Assembly (NCBI RefSeq): GCF_002897375.1
Contig: NZ_BFAG01000007.1
Span: forward strand, 1-64,000
Source of the DNA: Deinococcus aerius
GTDB lineage: Bacteria > Deinococcota > Deinococci > Deinococcales > Deinococcaceae
Length of the DNA stretch: 64,000 bases
Direction: 5' to 3'
The notes below the pieces were generated by a model. The model was not told the origin of the DNA. It worked only from the letters and a program-made list of their open reading frames with translations, and searched no databases. The translations under genes and the position numbers were made by a program. How positions within the stretch are numbered: the first letter of the stretch is position 1; each line of letters starts with the position of its first letter. This document shows, piece by piece, positions 25,573-35,664 of this stretch.

Positions 25573-27583
25573 TCAGCCCGCCAGGGGCGTGGTCGCCGCC
25601 TGCGCCCGCTCGCGCAGGGGACGGGCCTCCTCCGGCTGCCCGGCCTCCTCAAAGGCCTCGGCGGCTTCGAGGTCGTACGCGGCGGCCTCCCCGAACCGGA
25701 AGGCGGCGCGCGCCTCCCCGGCGGCGCGGACAAACCACGGCGCGGCCTCGCGCGGGTCGCCGCCCTCGCGCCAGTGCCGGGCGACGCGGGCGGGCGGGGC
25801 GCGGTGCGCGGCGAGGGTCCGCGCGGCCGAGCGGTGCAGCAGTCGGCGCACCGCCCCCGGCAGCCCGGCCCGCACCGCCTCGGCGATCAGGTCGTGTTCG
25901 AACGCCGAGCCGCGCACGATCTGCGCCGCCTCCAGTTCCTCCCAGGCGGCGGCGGTCTCCAGCAGCGGCGCCCCGAGAACCTGCGCCACGAGGTCGAGGT
26001 CGAAGTCGCTGTCCAGAACTGCGGCGGCCCGGGCGGCGTGCAGCGCGGTCGGCGAGAGCCGGGACAGGCGCGAGGCGATCACGCCGCCTGCGGATTCGGG
26101 CAGCGGCAGGCGCGAGGCCCCCCCGGGCGCCCGTCTCGTGCAGGCTGCGCGCCGTCTCCAGCAGCAGCAGGGGATTCCCCCCGGTGAAGCGGGCCAGGTC
26201 GGAGGCCAGGTGGGCGCCGGGGGGCAGGTTGAGCCCCGCGACGAGTTCCTCGACCGCCTGCCCGTCCAGCGGCTCCAGCTCCACGAGGGCGACGAGCCCC
26301 GCCCCGACCATCGCTCCCAGCACGCCCTGCTGGTGGGGGGTCAGTTCCCCCTTGCGGAAGCAGTGGATGGTGCGGTAGGGCGCGCCCGGGTCACCCCAGC
26401 CCAGGTGCGCGAACACGAACGCGCCCGCCTCGATGCTCGCCCCGTCCATGAACTGCGTGTCGTCGAAGACCATGCGGCGCAGCCCCTGATCGATGGCGGC
26501 CCGCAGGGCCTCGGTCTTCGCCTGCCAGAAGCGCGTCTTCTGCGCCTCATCCGTGATGGGGGCGGGGGCAGGCCCGAGCTGCGGGAGGATGCGGGCGAGT
26601 TCCTCCCGCACCCAGCCGGGCAGCTCCAGGTCCGGGTAGGCTGCGAGAACCTGGCGGTAGGTGCGGGCGTGGGTGGCGTAGGGCAGCCCCCCGTCGCCCA
26701 GGCAGCCGCGGAAGCGCATCCCGCCCCCGTGCGCCTCCAGGAAGTCGAGGGCCAGCCGCGTCTTGCCCACCCCCGGCTCGCCGGTGAGGACGATCCCCTT
26801 GCCCGCCGCCCACGCCGCCTCCATCCGCGCCCAGGCCTCCTCGCGTCCCACGAGCGGGAGGCGCCCCACCCGCGGCGTGGGCGTGGCCTGTGCCGCGGGC
26901 CGGGCGGGCAGCGCCGCCCCGCGCCCGATGTCCCGCGCCAGGGCCTGCGTCTCGGGCAGCGGCGGGGTCCCGAACGCCCGGCGCAGGTCCTCGGCCCCCC
27001 GCTCGTACACGGCGCGCGCCCGCTCCACGTCGCCCAGCAGGTAGTGCAGCCGCATCTCGCGCCGCAGCGCGTCCTCGGAGGTGGGGTCGAGTTCGCGCAG
27101 GCGGCGTACCACGTCCAGGGCCTGGGCCCAGCGGCCCTGCTCCTCCAGCCGGGCGGCCTCGGCGCGCCAGGCGCCCGCGCGCTCGCCGTTCAGCCGCTCG
27201 CGCTGGGCCAGCAGCCAGTCGGTCAGCTCGGGCAACTCCGGCCAGGCGACGCCCTCCAGCAGCTCCCCGGAGCCCGGCGCGTCCCGCACGTCCACGGTGA
27301 CCCCCGGTGCCAGGGCGAGCATGTCGCCCGCGACCACGAGGTCGGCCCCGAGCTGCCCCCGCATCCGGCGCAGCAGGTGGACGAGGTTGTTGCGCGCGCT
27401 CGCCTCCACCGTCTCGGGCCACAGCAACCCCGCGAGGTGGGTCCTGGGCACCTGGCCCTCCAGCCCGAGGTAGGCGAGGACCGCCAGCATCTTGCCCTCG
27501 CAGCGCCGGGCCCTCCCGTCCGGGGCACGCAGCCCGGGTTCGCCCAGCAGCGTGAGCCGCCATGTGAGGGGAACGTGTGACAT
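25573..27583 (-). pseudogene. SARP/AfsR-like ATPase regulator, frameshifted
   Basis: Reads as a winged helix (WRLTLLGEPGLRAPDGRA, residues 5-100), a BTAD domain (110-250), and an ATPase with Walker A GEPGVGKTR near 295, as in the intact paralog 28769-30829. Near 26118-26124 a run of seven Cs breaks the frame: the C-terminal 169 residues (SRLSPTALHAARAAAVLD onwards) continue in another frame to 25573. Restoring one frame gives about 670 residues, the paralog's length. Either a sequencing slip, phase-variation or a real mutation. TACGTT lies 5 nt before the ATG, so the message is probably leaderless. Confidence 0.85.
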
Positions 27584-27652
27584 ACCTCAACGTAGCAGGG
27601 AACGCCCCCCGCGAAAGAAGGAATGAGGAACAAAGCGGGCGGCCTTCCCGCC

Positions 27653-28615
27653 TCACAGGGCCAGATGCCCCACCTCGGGCCGCCGGAGAACGGGCACGGT
27701 CACGTCCTTCCACCCGGCGGCCACGTCGCGGGTGTACTCGGCGTGGGTGCGGGGGGCCCGGCCCAGCAGCCACGCCGTCTGCCGCACCTGGGCCTCGTTC
27801 GTCCGCATGGCGAACCGTGCCAGCAGCCGGTAGGTCTTCTGGAAGTCGAGCGCCTTGCGGCCACCGTAGGCCTCCTCCAGCAGGCGGTCCGTGAGGTCGA
27901 GGTCCGGCGCGTAGCGGACGGGCCGGCCCAACGCCGCCGCCCAGTTCGCCGCCGTCGCCTCGCCGCCGAGGGACTCCGGGCCCACGAGCGCGTACGCCCC
28001 GGAGGGCACGCCCGGGTCCAGGAGCGCCCGCGCCGCCGCGTCGCCCACGTCCCGCGTGTCCACCCGCGAGATCAGCCGCAGCGGGAGCGGGTAGTGGCCC
28101 GACCGGATCTGCTCCAGGCAAAGCTCGTCGTTCTGGTAGTAGTTGCCGGGAATCAGCAGCACCGGATTCGTGCGTGAGGTGCGGACGCGCTCGGCGATCC
28201 GCATCTTGGGGCTGTAGTGGGGGAAGAGCAGGCGGTACAGCGTCCGCTGGAGCAGGCGGGACACGCGGCTGGCGCCGTCCGCGTGAACGCCCGCGAACAC
28301 CAGCCGCACGCCCTCCCGCTCGCACGCGCGCACGAAGTTCCCCGCCATCCTCTCCTCGGCCTCGTCGTGCGGCGAGACGAAGAAGGCGGCCCGGACCCCG
28401 CGCAGCGCCCGCGCGACGGCCTGGGGGTCCTCCAGGGTGCCGCTCACCCGCTCCACGCTCTCCGGGAGGGCGGCCACCTTTCCGGGCGAGCGGACGAAGA
28501 CCCGGACGGGTGCCCCCCGTTCCAGCAGGGCCCGCACGACCTCCCGGCCGATGGCCCCGGTGGCGCCCGCGACGAGGATGGGAAGTTCCGACCTGGCGAA
28601 TGGTTGTGCCGTCAT
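27653..28615 (-). CDS. NmrA-like NAD(P)-binding protein
   Basis: 320 residues from the ATG after AGGAGGG. Rossmann-type start ILVAGATGAIGREVVRALLE near residue 13 with the GATGAIG nucleotide loop, followed by an NmrA-like atypical SDR fold; the active-site Tyr-Lys pair of classical SDRs is not seen. Such proteins are redox sensors or quinone/NADPH reductases. It lies between two SARP-like genes, same strand. Confidence 0.88.
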   Translation of the reverse strand: MTAQPFARSELPILVAGATGAIGREVVRALLERGAPVRVFVRSPGKVAALPESVERVSGTLEDPQAVARALRGVRAAFFVSPHDEAEERMAGNFVRACEREGVRLVFAGVHADGASRVSRLLQRTLYRLLFPHYSPKMRIAERVRTSRTNPVLLIPGNYYQNDELCLEQIRSGHYPLPLRLISRVDTRDVGDAAARALLDPGVPSGAYALVGPESLGGEATAANWAAALGRPVRYAPDLDLTDRLLEEAYGGRKALDFQKTYRLLARFAMRTNEAQVRQTAWLLGRAPRTHAEYTRDVAAGWKDVTVPVLRRPEVGHLAL

Positions 28616-28768
28616 AGAGCCCTCCTGGCTTGCCCGGGGAAGGCTGCCGTTCGCCGCGAGTTCCGCGGCCCCTGCCCCCCGGGGTGCCCCCACCGTAGGG
28701 AGAGCCCCCTGATTGCACCGTGATCGGCCCGGTCGCCCGGTGCGGGCTGGGCGGCCGGGCCGCGCCTG

Positions 28769-30829
28769 CTAGGCCCCGCTCCCCACCCGTCCCGGCACGG
28801 CCTCCCGCGCGAGGCGGGCCGCCTGCTCGCCCTCGCGGTCTCCCGACTCCGCGTAGGCCCTGGCGGCGGAGGCGTAGAAGTCGGCGGCCTCGCCGGGGCG
28901 GAGGGTCTGCTCGGCGGCCTGGCCCGCCGCCATCAGCCAGGGGGCCGCCTGGCGGGGGTCGCCCGCCTCGATCCAGTGCCGGGCGACCCGCCCGGGATGG
29001 GCGGCGTGGCGGGCCAGCACCCGCGCGCTGGCCCGGTGCAGCAGCGTCCGCACGGTGGGCGACATGCCCGCGGTGACCGCCTCGCGCACGAGGTCGTGGC
29101 TGAAGCGCTCGCCGCTCACGATCTGGGCGCCCTCCAGCTCCTCCCAGGCGCTCGCCAGCTCGAACAGGCCCGTGCCCAGCACCTCGGCGAGCAGTTCCAG
29201 CGTGAAGCCGTCGCGCAGCACCGCCGCGCCCCGGGCCGCCTGGAGCGCCACCGGGGACAGACGGGCGAGCCGCTCGGCGACGAGGGGGGCCGCCCCGCCC
29301 GCCCGCGAGCGCAGCGCGTCGTCCACCGCGAACTCGCCGGTCTGGAACATGTGCCGCAGCGCCTCCAGCAGGAACTGCGGGTTGCCCCCCGTCAGGTCGT
29401 GCAGCTCACCCGGCAGGCTGGGCGAGGCCGCACCGGGCGCCACGTTCAGCTCGTCGAGCAGCGCCGCCACCGCCGGGCCGTCCAGGGGCTCAACGTCGAT
29501 CCGCGCCGCGAGCCCGGCGGTCACGAGGCCGTCAATGTGCCGCTGGGTGCCCGGGGGCAACGTCCCCCGCCGGTAGATGATCACGTGCCGGGGCACCTCC
29601 CCCGGCGTCCCCATGGGAAAACTCTGCGTGAGGAAGAAGGCTCCCAGCTCGACGGTCGCCGGGTCGTAGTACTGCACGTCGTCGGTGATGACCGCCGCGA
29701 AGCCCGGCGCGGTGAGGCGCACGACCTCCAGGTGCGCCAGGAAGTAGTTCAGCCGGGTGGCCTCCGAGTCGATCGGGGCGGGCTCCTCCCCGCCCCGGAA
29801 CTCCGGCAGCAGGCGTGACAGCTCGCGCCGGACCCACCCGGGCAGCTCGACGTGCGGGGCCGCGTTCAGCCGGGCGCGGATGTTGTGGGCCGCCGCCGCG
29901 AAGGGCACGTGTTCGGCGCCCGCGTGGCCGGGCAGGTACAGCGCGCGGCCCTTGCTGCCCACGAAGTCCTGGGCGAAGCGCGTCTTGCCCACCCCGGCGT
30001 CCCCCGTGACGTAGATCGTCTTGCCCGCCGCCCAGGCCGCCTCCATCTGTGCCCAGGCCCGCTCGCGCCCCACCAGGACGGGCGGGCGCAGCACCGCGAG
30101 CGGCAGGGTCCGCAGCGGCGCCTGGGCCGCGCCGTGCAGGGGCTCTCCCCGGTCGATCAGCCGGGCCAGGGCCTGGGTCTCCGCCTCGGGGGTCAGGCCC
30201 AGCTCGCGCTCCAGCCCCTCCTGGCACCGCTGGTACGCCCGCAGCGCCGCCGGGCGGTCCCCCGAGAGGTAGTGCAGCCGCATCACCCGCCGCCACGCCT
30301 CCTCCGAGAGGGGGTCGAGGTCCAGCAGGCGCCCGGCGGCCCGCAGCGCCTCCGCCCACTCCCCGCGCTCCTCGCTCCTCGTCGCCGCGCGGGCCAGGGC
30401 GGCCCGGCGCCGGGCGTCCAGCTCCTCCCGCCAGGCGGCGACCCAGTCGGCGAGGTCGGGCAGGTCGTCGAAGTCCAGGCTGCCCAGGAGTTCCCCGGCG
30501 GGCGCCGCCTCCCCGCCCTCTTCCAGCAGGTCCCGCACGTCCACCGTGACTCCGGGGATGAGGGCGAGCACGTCCCGCCCGCGCACGAGTTCCTCCCCGC
30601 ACAGCCGGGTGAGGCGGCGCAGCAGGTGGACGAGGTTGTTGCGCGCGCCCGCCCCCGGCGTCCCGGGCCAGAGGAGCGCGGCCAGGCGCGACCGGGGCGC
30701 CGGTCCCTCCAGGGCCAGGTACGTGAGCAGGGCCAGCGTCTTGCGCTCGGGGCGCCACTCCCGGCCATCGGGCGCGACAAGTCGGGGCGTTCCCAGGACG
30801 AGAAGCTCCCATGGGGGTGGCGTGGACAT
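28769..30829 (-). CDS. SARP/AfsR-like ATPase transcription regulator
   Basis: 686 residues: OmpR/SARP winged helix (residues 5-95, LLVLGTPRLVAPDGREW), BTAD (100-245), ATPase with Walker A GDAGVGKTRF near 275, and helical C-terminal repeats. Regulators of this class bind direct repeats with an 11-bp period just upstream of the -10 box and recruit RNA polymerase. The direct-repeat promoters found throughout this window are candidate targets for it or its paralogs. Confidence 0.9.
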   Translation of the reverse strand: MSTPPPWELLVLGTPRLVAPDGREWRPERKTLALLTYLALEGPAPRSRLAALLWPGTPGAGARNNLVHLLRRLTRLCGEELVRGRDVLALIPGVTVDVRDLLEEGGEAAPAGELLGSLDFDDLPDLADWVAAWREELDARRRAALARAATRSEERGEWAEALRAAGRLLDLDPLSEEAWRRVMRLHYLSGDRPAALRAYQRCQEGLERELGLTPEAETQALARLIDRGEPLHGAAQAPLRTLPLAVLRPPVLVGRERAWAQMEAAWAAGKTIYVTGDAGVGKTRFAQDFVGSKGRALYLPGHAGAEHVPFAAAAHNIRARLNAAPHVELPGWVRRELSRLLPEFRGGEEPAPIDSEATRLNYFLAHLEVVRLTAPGFAAVITDDVQYYDPATVELGAFFLTQSFPMGTPGEVPRHVIIYRRGTLPPGTQRHIDGLVTAGLAARIDVEPLDGPAVAALLDELNVAPGAASPSLPGELHDLTGGNPQFLLEALRHMFQTGEFAVDDALRSRAGGAAPLVAERLARLSPVALQAARGAAVLRDGFTLELLAEVLGTGLFELASAWEELEGAQIVSGERFSHDLVREAVTAGMSPTVRTLLHRASARVLARHAAHPGRVARHWIEAGDPRQAAPWLMAAGQAAEQTLRPGEAADFYASAARAYAESGDREGEQAARLAREAVPGRVGSGA

Positions 30830-30898
30830 GGAGAGCCCCAGGGTAGCAAATCGCCTCCCCCTGGGGCGTGGCGGATTCGGCCCCCCGGGCCAGCGCCG

Positions 30899-31237
30899 TT
30901 ACTCGTCCCGGCCGTGAACCTGGGCGGGCGGGTGGGTGACCTCGACGGCGGTGAAGGGCTCCAGGATTTTGTAGTGGTGCTGCGCGCCCTCGGGGATCAC
31001 CCACGAGTTGCCCGGTTCGAGCAGCAGCATCGACCCCTCGACGTGCAGTTCGGCCCGGCCCGCGATCACGTAGCCGATGGTCTCGTAGGGGCGGGCGTGG
31101 GGCTCGTCCCCCTCGCCCGGCTGCTCCTGCTCCCACAACCGCATCGCCATCGACTTGCCGCTGACCAGATACTTCTGGCCGAGCTTGCCCTTGGGAGAGT
31201 AGCGGGAGTCCACTTTCTGTGCGGTGGTATCGGCCAT
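30899..31237 (-). CDS. small cupin-domain protein
   Basis: 112 residues from the ATG at 31237. Cupin motif 1 around HARPYETIGYVIAGRAEL and motif 2 around PGNSWVIPEGAQHHYKIL, one jelly roll with likely metal-binding His and Glu. Role (isomerase, dioxygenase or regulator) cannot be told. Confidence 0.85.
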   Translation of the reverse strand: MADTTAQKVDSRYSPKGKLGQKYLVSGKSMAMRLWEQEQPGEGDEPHARPYETIGYVIAGRAELHVEGSMLLLEPGNSWVIPEGAQHHYKILEPFTAVEVTHPPAQVHGRDE

Positions 31238-31433
31238 AGCCGCTCCAGTATCCACGACCACCCGCCCACCCGAAAAAGAGAAAACGGTCATGAAGCTCAT
31301 CGCGGGCCGGGTGGGCTACCGGGGTCGAGGTGACGCCTGGCCGGAGCCGGCATACTTGCCCCGGCGGGGAGGGGAGAGGGAAAACAGGCCAGCATGGCCC
31401 GGCCCCGCCGCGGGTTTCAGGCGTTCGGCGGCC

Positions 31434-31757
31434 TCAGAAACGCTGGGCCATCCACCAGAACAGGGCCAGCGTGGCGAGCATCCCGGCGGGGGCCTCCCAC
31501 AGCAGCAGGAAGGTCCGCCGCACGGCCCCCAGGCGCCAGGCCCGCACGGTCCCCACTCGCCTCTCCAGAAAGAGGAGGGAGAGGAACGTGTGCAGATAGC
31601 CCACCCCGACCGCCAGGAGCAGCGGCACCCACGCCTGGCGCGCATAGGCCCCGTCGCTGGCGAGGGCACCGGCGAGCAGCACACCGCTCAGACCCCCCGC
31701 CAGCCAACCCGCCGCCCGGATTCGCCGCCTGCCCGCCGTCTCCCGGGACTCCCCCAC
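31434..31757 (-). CDS. small membrane protein
   Basis: About 107 residues from a GTG at 31757 (start uncertain; the frame is open further upstream but of non-membrane, low-complexity composition). Three hydrophobic segments: AAGWLAGGLSGVLLAGALA, VPLLLAVGVGYLHTFLSLLFL, and TFLLLWEAPAGMLATLALFW. Family not recognised. Confidence 0.55.
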   Translation of the reverse strand: MGESRETAGRRRIRAAGWLAGGLSGVLLAGALASDGAYARQAWVPLLLAVGVGYLHTFLSLLFLERRVGTVRAWRLGAVRRTFLLLWEAPAGMLATLALFWWMAQRF

Positions 31758-32074
31758 CTCGCACCCCCCGGCCGGAGCCGTCCCCGGGGTCAGGTGCCTG
31801 CGTCCTCCTGAGGGGAGTTCCGCCGGGGCCAGGGAGGGCGCCCGGCACCAACCCGTGGGTTGCCGGGTTATATGCAGACGGCGCGAAGTTGGATGTTCGG
31901 GACGCTGCGCCGGACCGGTCGGCGGCGCGGCAGGAGTGTCGCCCCTGATCCCCTCTGCAACGGCCAAGCCCGCTTCATGCTTCTTTCAACGCCTGGGCGT
32001 GCGGATGGGGGATGGTCTTGGGGTTGAGGCCGTGCGGACGGCCTTCACACGAATTCGCCGCCGGGAGGCCCACC

Positions 32075-32239
32075 ATGACAGACCGTCAGGACGACGACGT
32101 TCAGCTTTCCGAGAGTGCGCCCGGGCAGGACGAGGCCCAGGGCGATTCCGCCGCAACGGCCCGCGCGGAGCAGGACGAGGCCCAGGACGACGGCCAGAAT
32201 GGCCGCCCCTCGGACGATTCCGACCCCGGCCATAGCTGA
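32075..32239 (+). CDS. short acidic, disordered protein
   Basis: 54 residues, nearly all polar; rich in Asp, Glu, Gln and Ser with two similar GQDEAQGDS/EQDEAQDDG segments. A GGGAGG site precedes the ATG, which makes it credible as a gene despite its size. Such hydrophilic proteins can act in desiccation tolerance; that is inference. Confidence 0.55.
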   Translation: MTDRQDDDVQLSESAPGQDEAQGDSAATARAEQDEAQDDGQNGRPSDDSDPGHS

Positions 32240-32255
32240 ATCCGGCCGAAGACCG

Positions 32256-32278
32256 CCCCGGGAAGGGTCTTTCCGGGG
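32256..32278 (+). terminator. terminator-like hairpin
   Basis: CCCCGGGAAG / CTTTCCGGGG around a GGT loop (one G-T pair), between the acidic protein and the next gene. Confidence 0.5.
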
Positions 32279-32308
32279 TCACCGTTCGCTGTGCCGGAAA
32301 GGACCCCT

Positions 32309-33457
32309 ATGCTCAAGCGCTCCGCGCTTCCCGCCCTCCTCGCCCTGACGACGGCGCTCGGCCAGGGCCTGCCGCAATCCCCGGTTCAGCAAGGCCCGCG
32401 CCTGGAACTCGTCCATGCCTTTTACAACCAGATGCCGGTGGGCGTCACGGTGAACAGCCAGGGGCGCATCTTCGTGTCCTACCCGCGCTGGGAGGACATC
32501 GTGCCCTTCTCGGTCGCGGAGATCAAAAGCGGGCGCGAGGTGCCCTATCCCAACACCGACATCAACACCCTCAAGATCCCGAACAACTACGACTCCTTCG
32601 TGGGGGTGCAGGGCCTGCTGGTGGACGGCAAGGACCGGTTGTGGGTGCTGGACACCGGGACCATCAACCTCGGCCCCATCGTGGATCAGCGGGCGCCGAA
32701 GCTCGTGGGCATCGACACCCGCACGAACCGGGTGGTCAAGACCATCCGCTTCCCCGCGAACGTGGTGTTGAAGAACACCTACCTCAACGACCTGCGGATC
32801 GACCTGCGGTTCGGGCAGGACGGCGTCGCGTACATCACCGACTCGGGGGCGAAGTCGGGGGCCGGGATCATCGTGGTGGACCTCGCCTCGGGGCGGAGCT
32901 GGCGCAAGCTGACCGGGGACGCGACGGTGAAGCCCGTGCCGGGGTTCGTCTCCTTTGCCGACGGGAGGGCGCTGCTGGAACGGCCGCAGGGGGGACCTGC
33001 CCAGTATCTCTCCTTCGGGGCCGACTCCATCGCCATCAGCCCGAAGGGCGACGACCTGTATTACGCGCCGACCGCCTCGCGCCGCCTGTACGCGGTGCCC
33101 ACCGCCGCGCTGCGGGACGAGAACCTGAGTGGCGCCGAGGTGAAGCGGCAGGTGCGCGACCTGGGGGAAAAGGGCGTGTCGGACGGCATGGCGGAGGACA
33201 CCGCCGGGCGCCTCTACACGACCAACCACGAGCAAAACGCGATCATCCGCAGGCTGCCCAACAACGACTTAGAGACGGTGGTGCGTGACCCCCGCCTCAT
33301 CTGGCCCGACACCCTCGCCATCCGGGGCGGCTACCTGTACATCCTGAGCAACCAGCTCAACCGCCAGGGGCGCTACCACTACGGCATCGACCAGCGGGTC
33401 AGGCCCTACGCCCTGTTCCGGGTGAAGGTGGACGCGCAGCCCGTGATTCTGCGTTAG
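32309..33457 (+). CDS. secreted MRJP/yellow-family protein
   Basis: 382 residues with signal peptide (LPALLALTTALGQG). The six-bladed propeller pattern of the major royal jelly protein/yellow family is recognisable in VQGLLVDGKDRLWVLDTG, LNDLRIDLRFGQDGVAYITD, SISP-like AISPKGDDLYYAP and the YTTNHEQNAI blade. Bacterial members are often found in Deinococcus; function is unknown. The alcohol dehydrogenase gene starts 24 bases after the stop, so they may be one operon. Confidence 0.88.
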   Translation: MLKRSALPALLALTTALGQGLPQSPVQQGPRLELVHAFYNQMPVGVTVNSQGRIFVSYPRWEDIVPFSVAEIKSGREVPYPNTDINTLKIPNNYDSFVGVQGLLVDGKDRLWVLDTGTINLGPIVDQRAPKLVGIDTRTNRVVKTIRFPANVVLKNTYLNDLRIDLRFGQDGVAYITDSGAKSGAGIIVVDLASGRSWRKLTGDATVKPVPGFVSFADGRALLERPQGGPAQYLSFGADSIAISPKGDDLYYAPTASRRLYAVPTAALRDENLSGAEVKRQVRDLGEKGVSDGMAEDTAGRLYTTNHEQNAIIRRLPNNDLETVVRDPRLIWPDTLAIRGGYLYILSNQLNRQGRYHYGIDQRVRPYALFRVKVDAQPVILR

Positions 33458-33481
33458 GCCCCCGCGAGACAGGAGGAGCGT

Positions 33482-34684
33482 ATGAAAGCAGTGGTCTGGC
33501 ACGGTATAGGCGACATTCGGCTCGACGACGTTCCCGAACCCCGCATCGAGCAGCCGACGGACGCCACCGTGCGCCTGACGGCCAGCGCGATCTGCGGCAC
33601 CGACCTGCACTTCGTACGGGGAACGGGCGGTGAGATGGTCCCCGGCACCATCCTGGGGCACGAAGGGGTGGGGATCGTCGAGGAGGTCGGCCCCGATGTC
33701 CGCAACTTCCGCCCCGGTGACCGGGTGGTCATCCCCTCCACCATCGCCTGCGGGTACTGCTCGTACTGCCGCGCGGGCTATTACGCCCAGTGCGACACTG
33801 CCAACCCCCACGGCCCCCTGGCGGGCACGGCCTTTTACGGCGGCCCCAAGATGAGTGGCCCCTTCCAGGGTCTGCAGGCCGAAAAGGCGCGCATCCCCTT
33901 TGCCGCAACCAACCTCGTGAAGGTTCCGGACTCCGTGACGGACCAGCAGGCGATCCTGGTCTCCGACATCTTCCCCACCGGCTACTTCGGGGCCGACCTC
34001 GCCGACATCAAGCCCGGCCACACCGTCGCCGTGTTCGGCTGCGGGCCGGTGGGGCAGTTCACGATCACCTCGGCCAAGCTGATGGGGGCGGGAAGGGTTT
34101 TCGCCATCGACCGCATCCCCTCCCGGCTCGACACCGCGCGGTACCAGGGCGCCGAGACGATCAACTTCGACGAGGAGGACCCGGTGGAGGCCCTGCGGCG
34201 GCTGACGGGCGGGATTGGGGTGGACTGCGCCATCGACGTGGTGGGGGTGGACGCCAAGCACGCCGACCACGGCCCGGCGGCGGCGCAGGCCCGGCAGGAG
34301 GAGGGGCAGTTCGAGCAGGAAGTCCAGCAGGTGGCCCCGCAGGGCACCGCCTGGAACGCGGGCAACGCGCCCAGCCAGGCGCTGGAGTGGGCGGTGCAGG
34401 GGCTCGCCAAGGCGGGGACGCTGAGCATCATCGGCGTGTACCCGCAGACCATGCAGAGCTTTCCCATCGGCATGGCGATGAACAAGAACCTGACGATCCG
34501 GATGGGCAACTGCAACCACCGCAAGTACATCCCGGACCTGCTCGACCTGATCCAGAGCGGCGCGCTCGACCCCGAGAAACTGCTCTCCCAGGTCGAGGAG
34601 ATGCACACGGCGGTTGAGGCTTACCACGCCTTCGACGAGCGGCAGCCCGGCTGGCTGAAGGTCGAACTCGTGCCGGGCATGTAG
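33482..34684 (+). CDS. zinc-dependent alcohol dehydrogenase, formaldehyde dehydrogenase type
   Basis: 400 residues. Catalytic zinc ligands in ICGTDLHF (Cys38) and GHEGVGIVEEVG (His60, Glu61), structural-zinc region GYCSYCRAGYYAQC (near 90-105), and NAD-binding GCGPVGQ near 183-189. The length and the PFIG-free long insertion match glutathione-independent formaldehyde dehydrogenase-like members of the medium-chain family. Substrate not certain. AGGAGG precedes the ATG. Followed by a strong terminator. Confidence 0.93.
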   Translation: MKAVVWHGIGDIRLDDVPEPRIEQPTDATVRLTASAICGTDLHFVRGTGGEMVPGTILGHEGVGIVEEVGPDVRNFRPGDRVVIPSTIACGYCSYCRAGYYAQCDTANPHGPLAGTAFYGGPKMSGPFQGLQAEKARIPFAATNLVKVPDSVTDQQAILVSDIFPTGYFGADLADIKPGHTVAVFGCGPVGQFTITSAKLMGAGRVFAIDRIPSRLDTARYQGAETINFDEEDPVEALRRLTGGIGVDCAIDVVGVDAKHADHGPAAAQARQEEGQFEQEVQQVAPQGTAWNAGNAPSQALEWAVQGLAKAGTLSIIGVYPQTMQSFPIGMAMNKNLTIRMGNCNHRKYIPDLLDLIQSGALDPEKLLSQVEEMHTAVEAYHAFDERQPGWLKVELVPGM

Positions 34685-34704
34685 ATCACGGCCTGTTCGA
34701 ACAT

Positions 34705-34742
34705 CGTCCCGGGCGCCAGAGGAATTTTTCGGCGCCCGGACG
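34705..34742 (+). terminator. terminator after the alcohol dehydrogenase
   Basis: CGTCCCGGGCGCC pairs with GGCGCCCGGACG (one bulged C) around a 13-nt loop, followed by TTATTT. Confidence 0.75.
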
Positions 34743-34758
34743 TTATTTGCAGAAAAAG

Positions 34759-34890
34759 CTCTCCCCCCTTGAGGGCGGAGGCTGGGACTGGGACAGCTCC
34801 GCAGGAGAGGGGGCTGAGCGGGCACGGCATCAGAGGCTGGCCCGAATGTCCAGGCCCCCTCTCCCCGAGCCTCCCCCGCAAGGGGAGAGG
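34759..34890. repeat. inverted repeat element between convergent genes
   Basis: Arms of about 27 bp (34759-34785 and 34863-34889; CTCTCCCCCTTG and CAAGGGGAGAG at their ends) around about 77 bp. It lies between the convergent alcohol dehydrogenase and SDR genes and may act as a two-way terminator or a REP-like element. Confidence 0.6.
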
Positions 34891-34924
34891 GAGAAAAACC
34901 GCGTTCCCATCGCGCCTTTCCCGC

Positions 34925-35662
34925 TTACAGGTGGTCCAGCCGCCCGCCGTCCACCACCAGCCCGGTGCCCTGGATGAAGGCCGCGTCCTCCGAGGCGAGA
35001 AAGGCGATGGCCGCCGCGAGGTCCTGGGCTTTCCCCACGTCGGCGGGGTTGATCTTCTCCACGCCGCTTTTCACGTTGGGGTTGTCCCACAGCATGGGGG
35101 TGTCCACCGCGCCCGGCAGCACCGCGTTGACGCGCAGACCGCGCGGCCTGCCCTCGATGGCGGCGCTGCGGGTCAGCGAGAGCAGGGCCGCCTTCGCCGC
35201 CGCGTAGGGCGCGACCAGAGGCTCGGTCTCGCGGGCGTGGATGCTGGAGACGTTGACGACCGAGCTGCCCGGTTTCATGTGCAGAAAGCCCTGCTGGATG
35301 AAGAGAAAGGCGCCCAGGAGGTCCACCCCCAGCACCCGGTTCCAGTCGTCCAGCGTCAGCTCGGGCAGCGGCTTGAAGGTCATCAGGCCCGCGTTGTTCA
35401 CGATCACGTCGAGGGTGCCGAAGCGGGCGAGCGTCTGAGCCACGCAGCCCTGCACCTGGTCAGGTTTGGACACGTCGCAGGGCAGGCCCAGCGCGTCCGG
35501 GGCCCCGGCGGCCTTCATCTCCTCAGCGGCCTTCTGCGCCTCGTTGCCGTGCAGGTCGGCGATCACGACCCGGGCGCCCTCCTGGGCGAAACGGGTGGCG
35601 GTGGCGAGGCCGATGCCGCTCGCCGCGCCGGTCACGATCACGGTCTTGTTCTGGAAGCGCAT
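34925..35662 (-). CDS. short-chain dehydrogenase/reductase
   Basis: 245 residues, classical SDR: cofactor loop TGAASGIG at 11-18, NNAG at 88-91, and the catalytic Ser in VVNVSSIHA and Tyr-x-x-x-Lys in YAAAKAAL. The Asp after the second strand (IADLHG) favours NAD over NADP. Two bases after the glycosidase stop, hence cotranscribed; may oxidise a sugar released by it. Confidence 0.93.
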   Translation of the reverse strand: MRFQNKTVIVTGAASGIGLATATRFAQEGARVVIADLHGNEAQKAAEEMKAAGAPDALGLPCDVSKPDQVQGCVAQTLARFGTLDVIVNNAGLMTFKPLPELTLDDWNRVLGVDLLGAFLFIQQGFLHMKPGSSVVNVSSIHARETEPLVAPYAAAKAALLSLTRSAAIEGRPRGLRVNAVLPGAVDTPMLWDNPNVKSGVEKINPADVGKAQDLAAAIAFLASEDAAFIQGTGLVVDGGRLDHL

Positions 35663-35664
35663 CT

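Noticed and set aside
26547..28718. 723-residue minus-strand frame
   Set aside because: Arg/Gly/Pro-rich shadow of the SARP and NmrA genes in another frame.
29532..31136. 534-residue minus-strand frame
   Set aside because: Out-of-frame shadow of the intact SARP gene with low-complexity composition.
34759..34890. Inverted repeat as an insertion sequence
   Set aside because: No transposase and no target duplication; its place between convergent genes suits a terminator or REP-like element.
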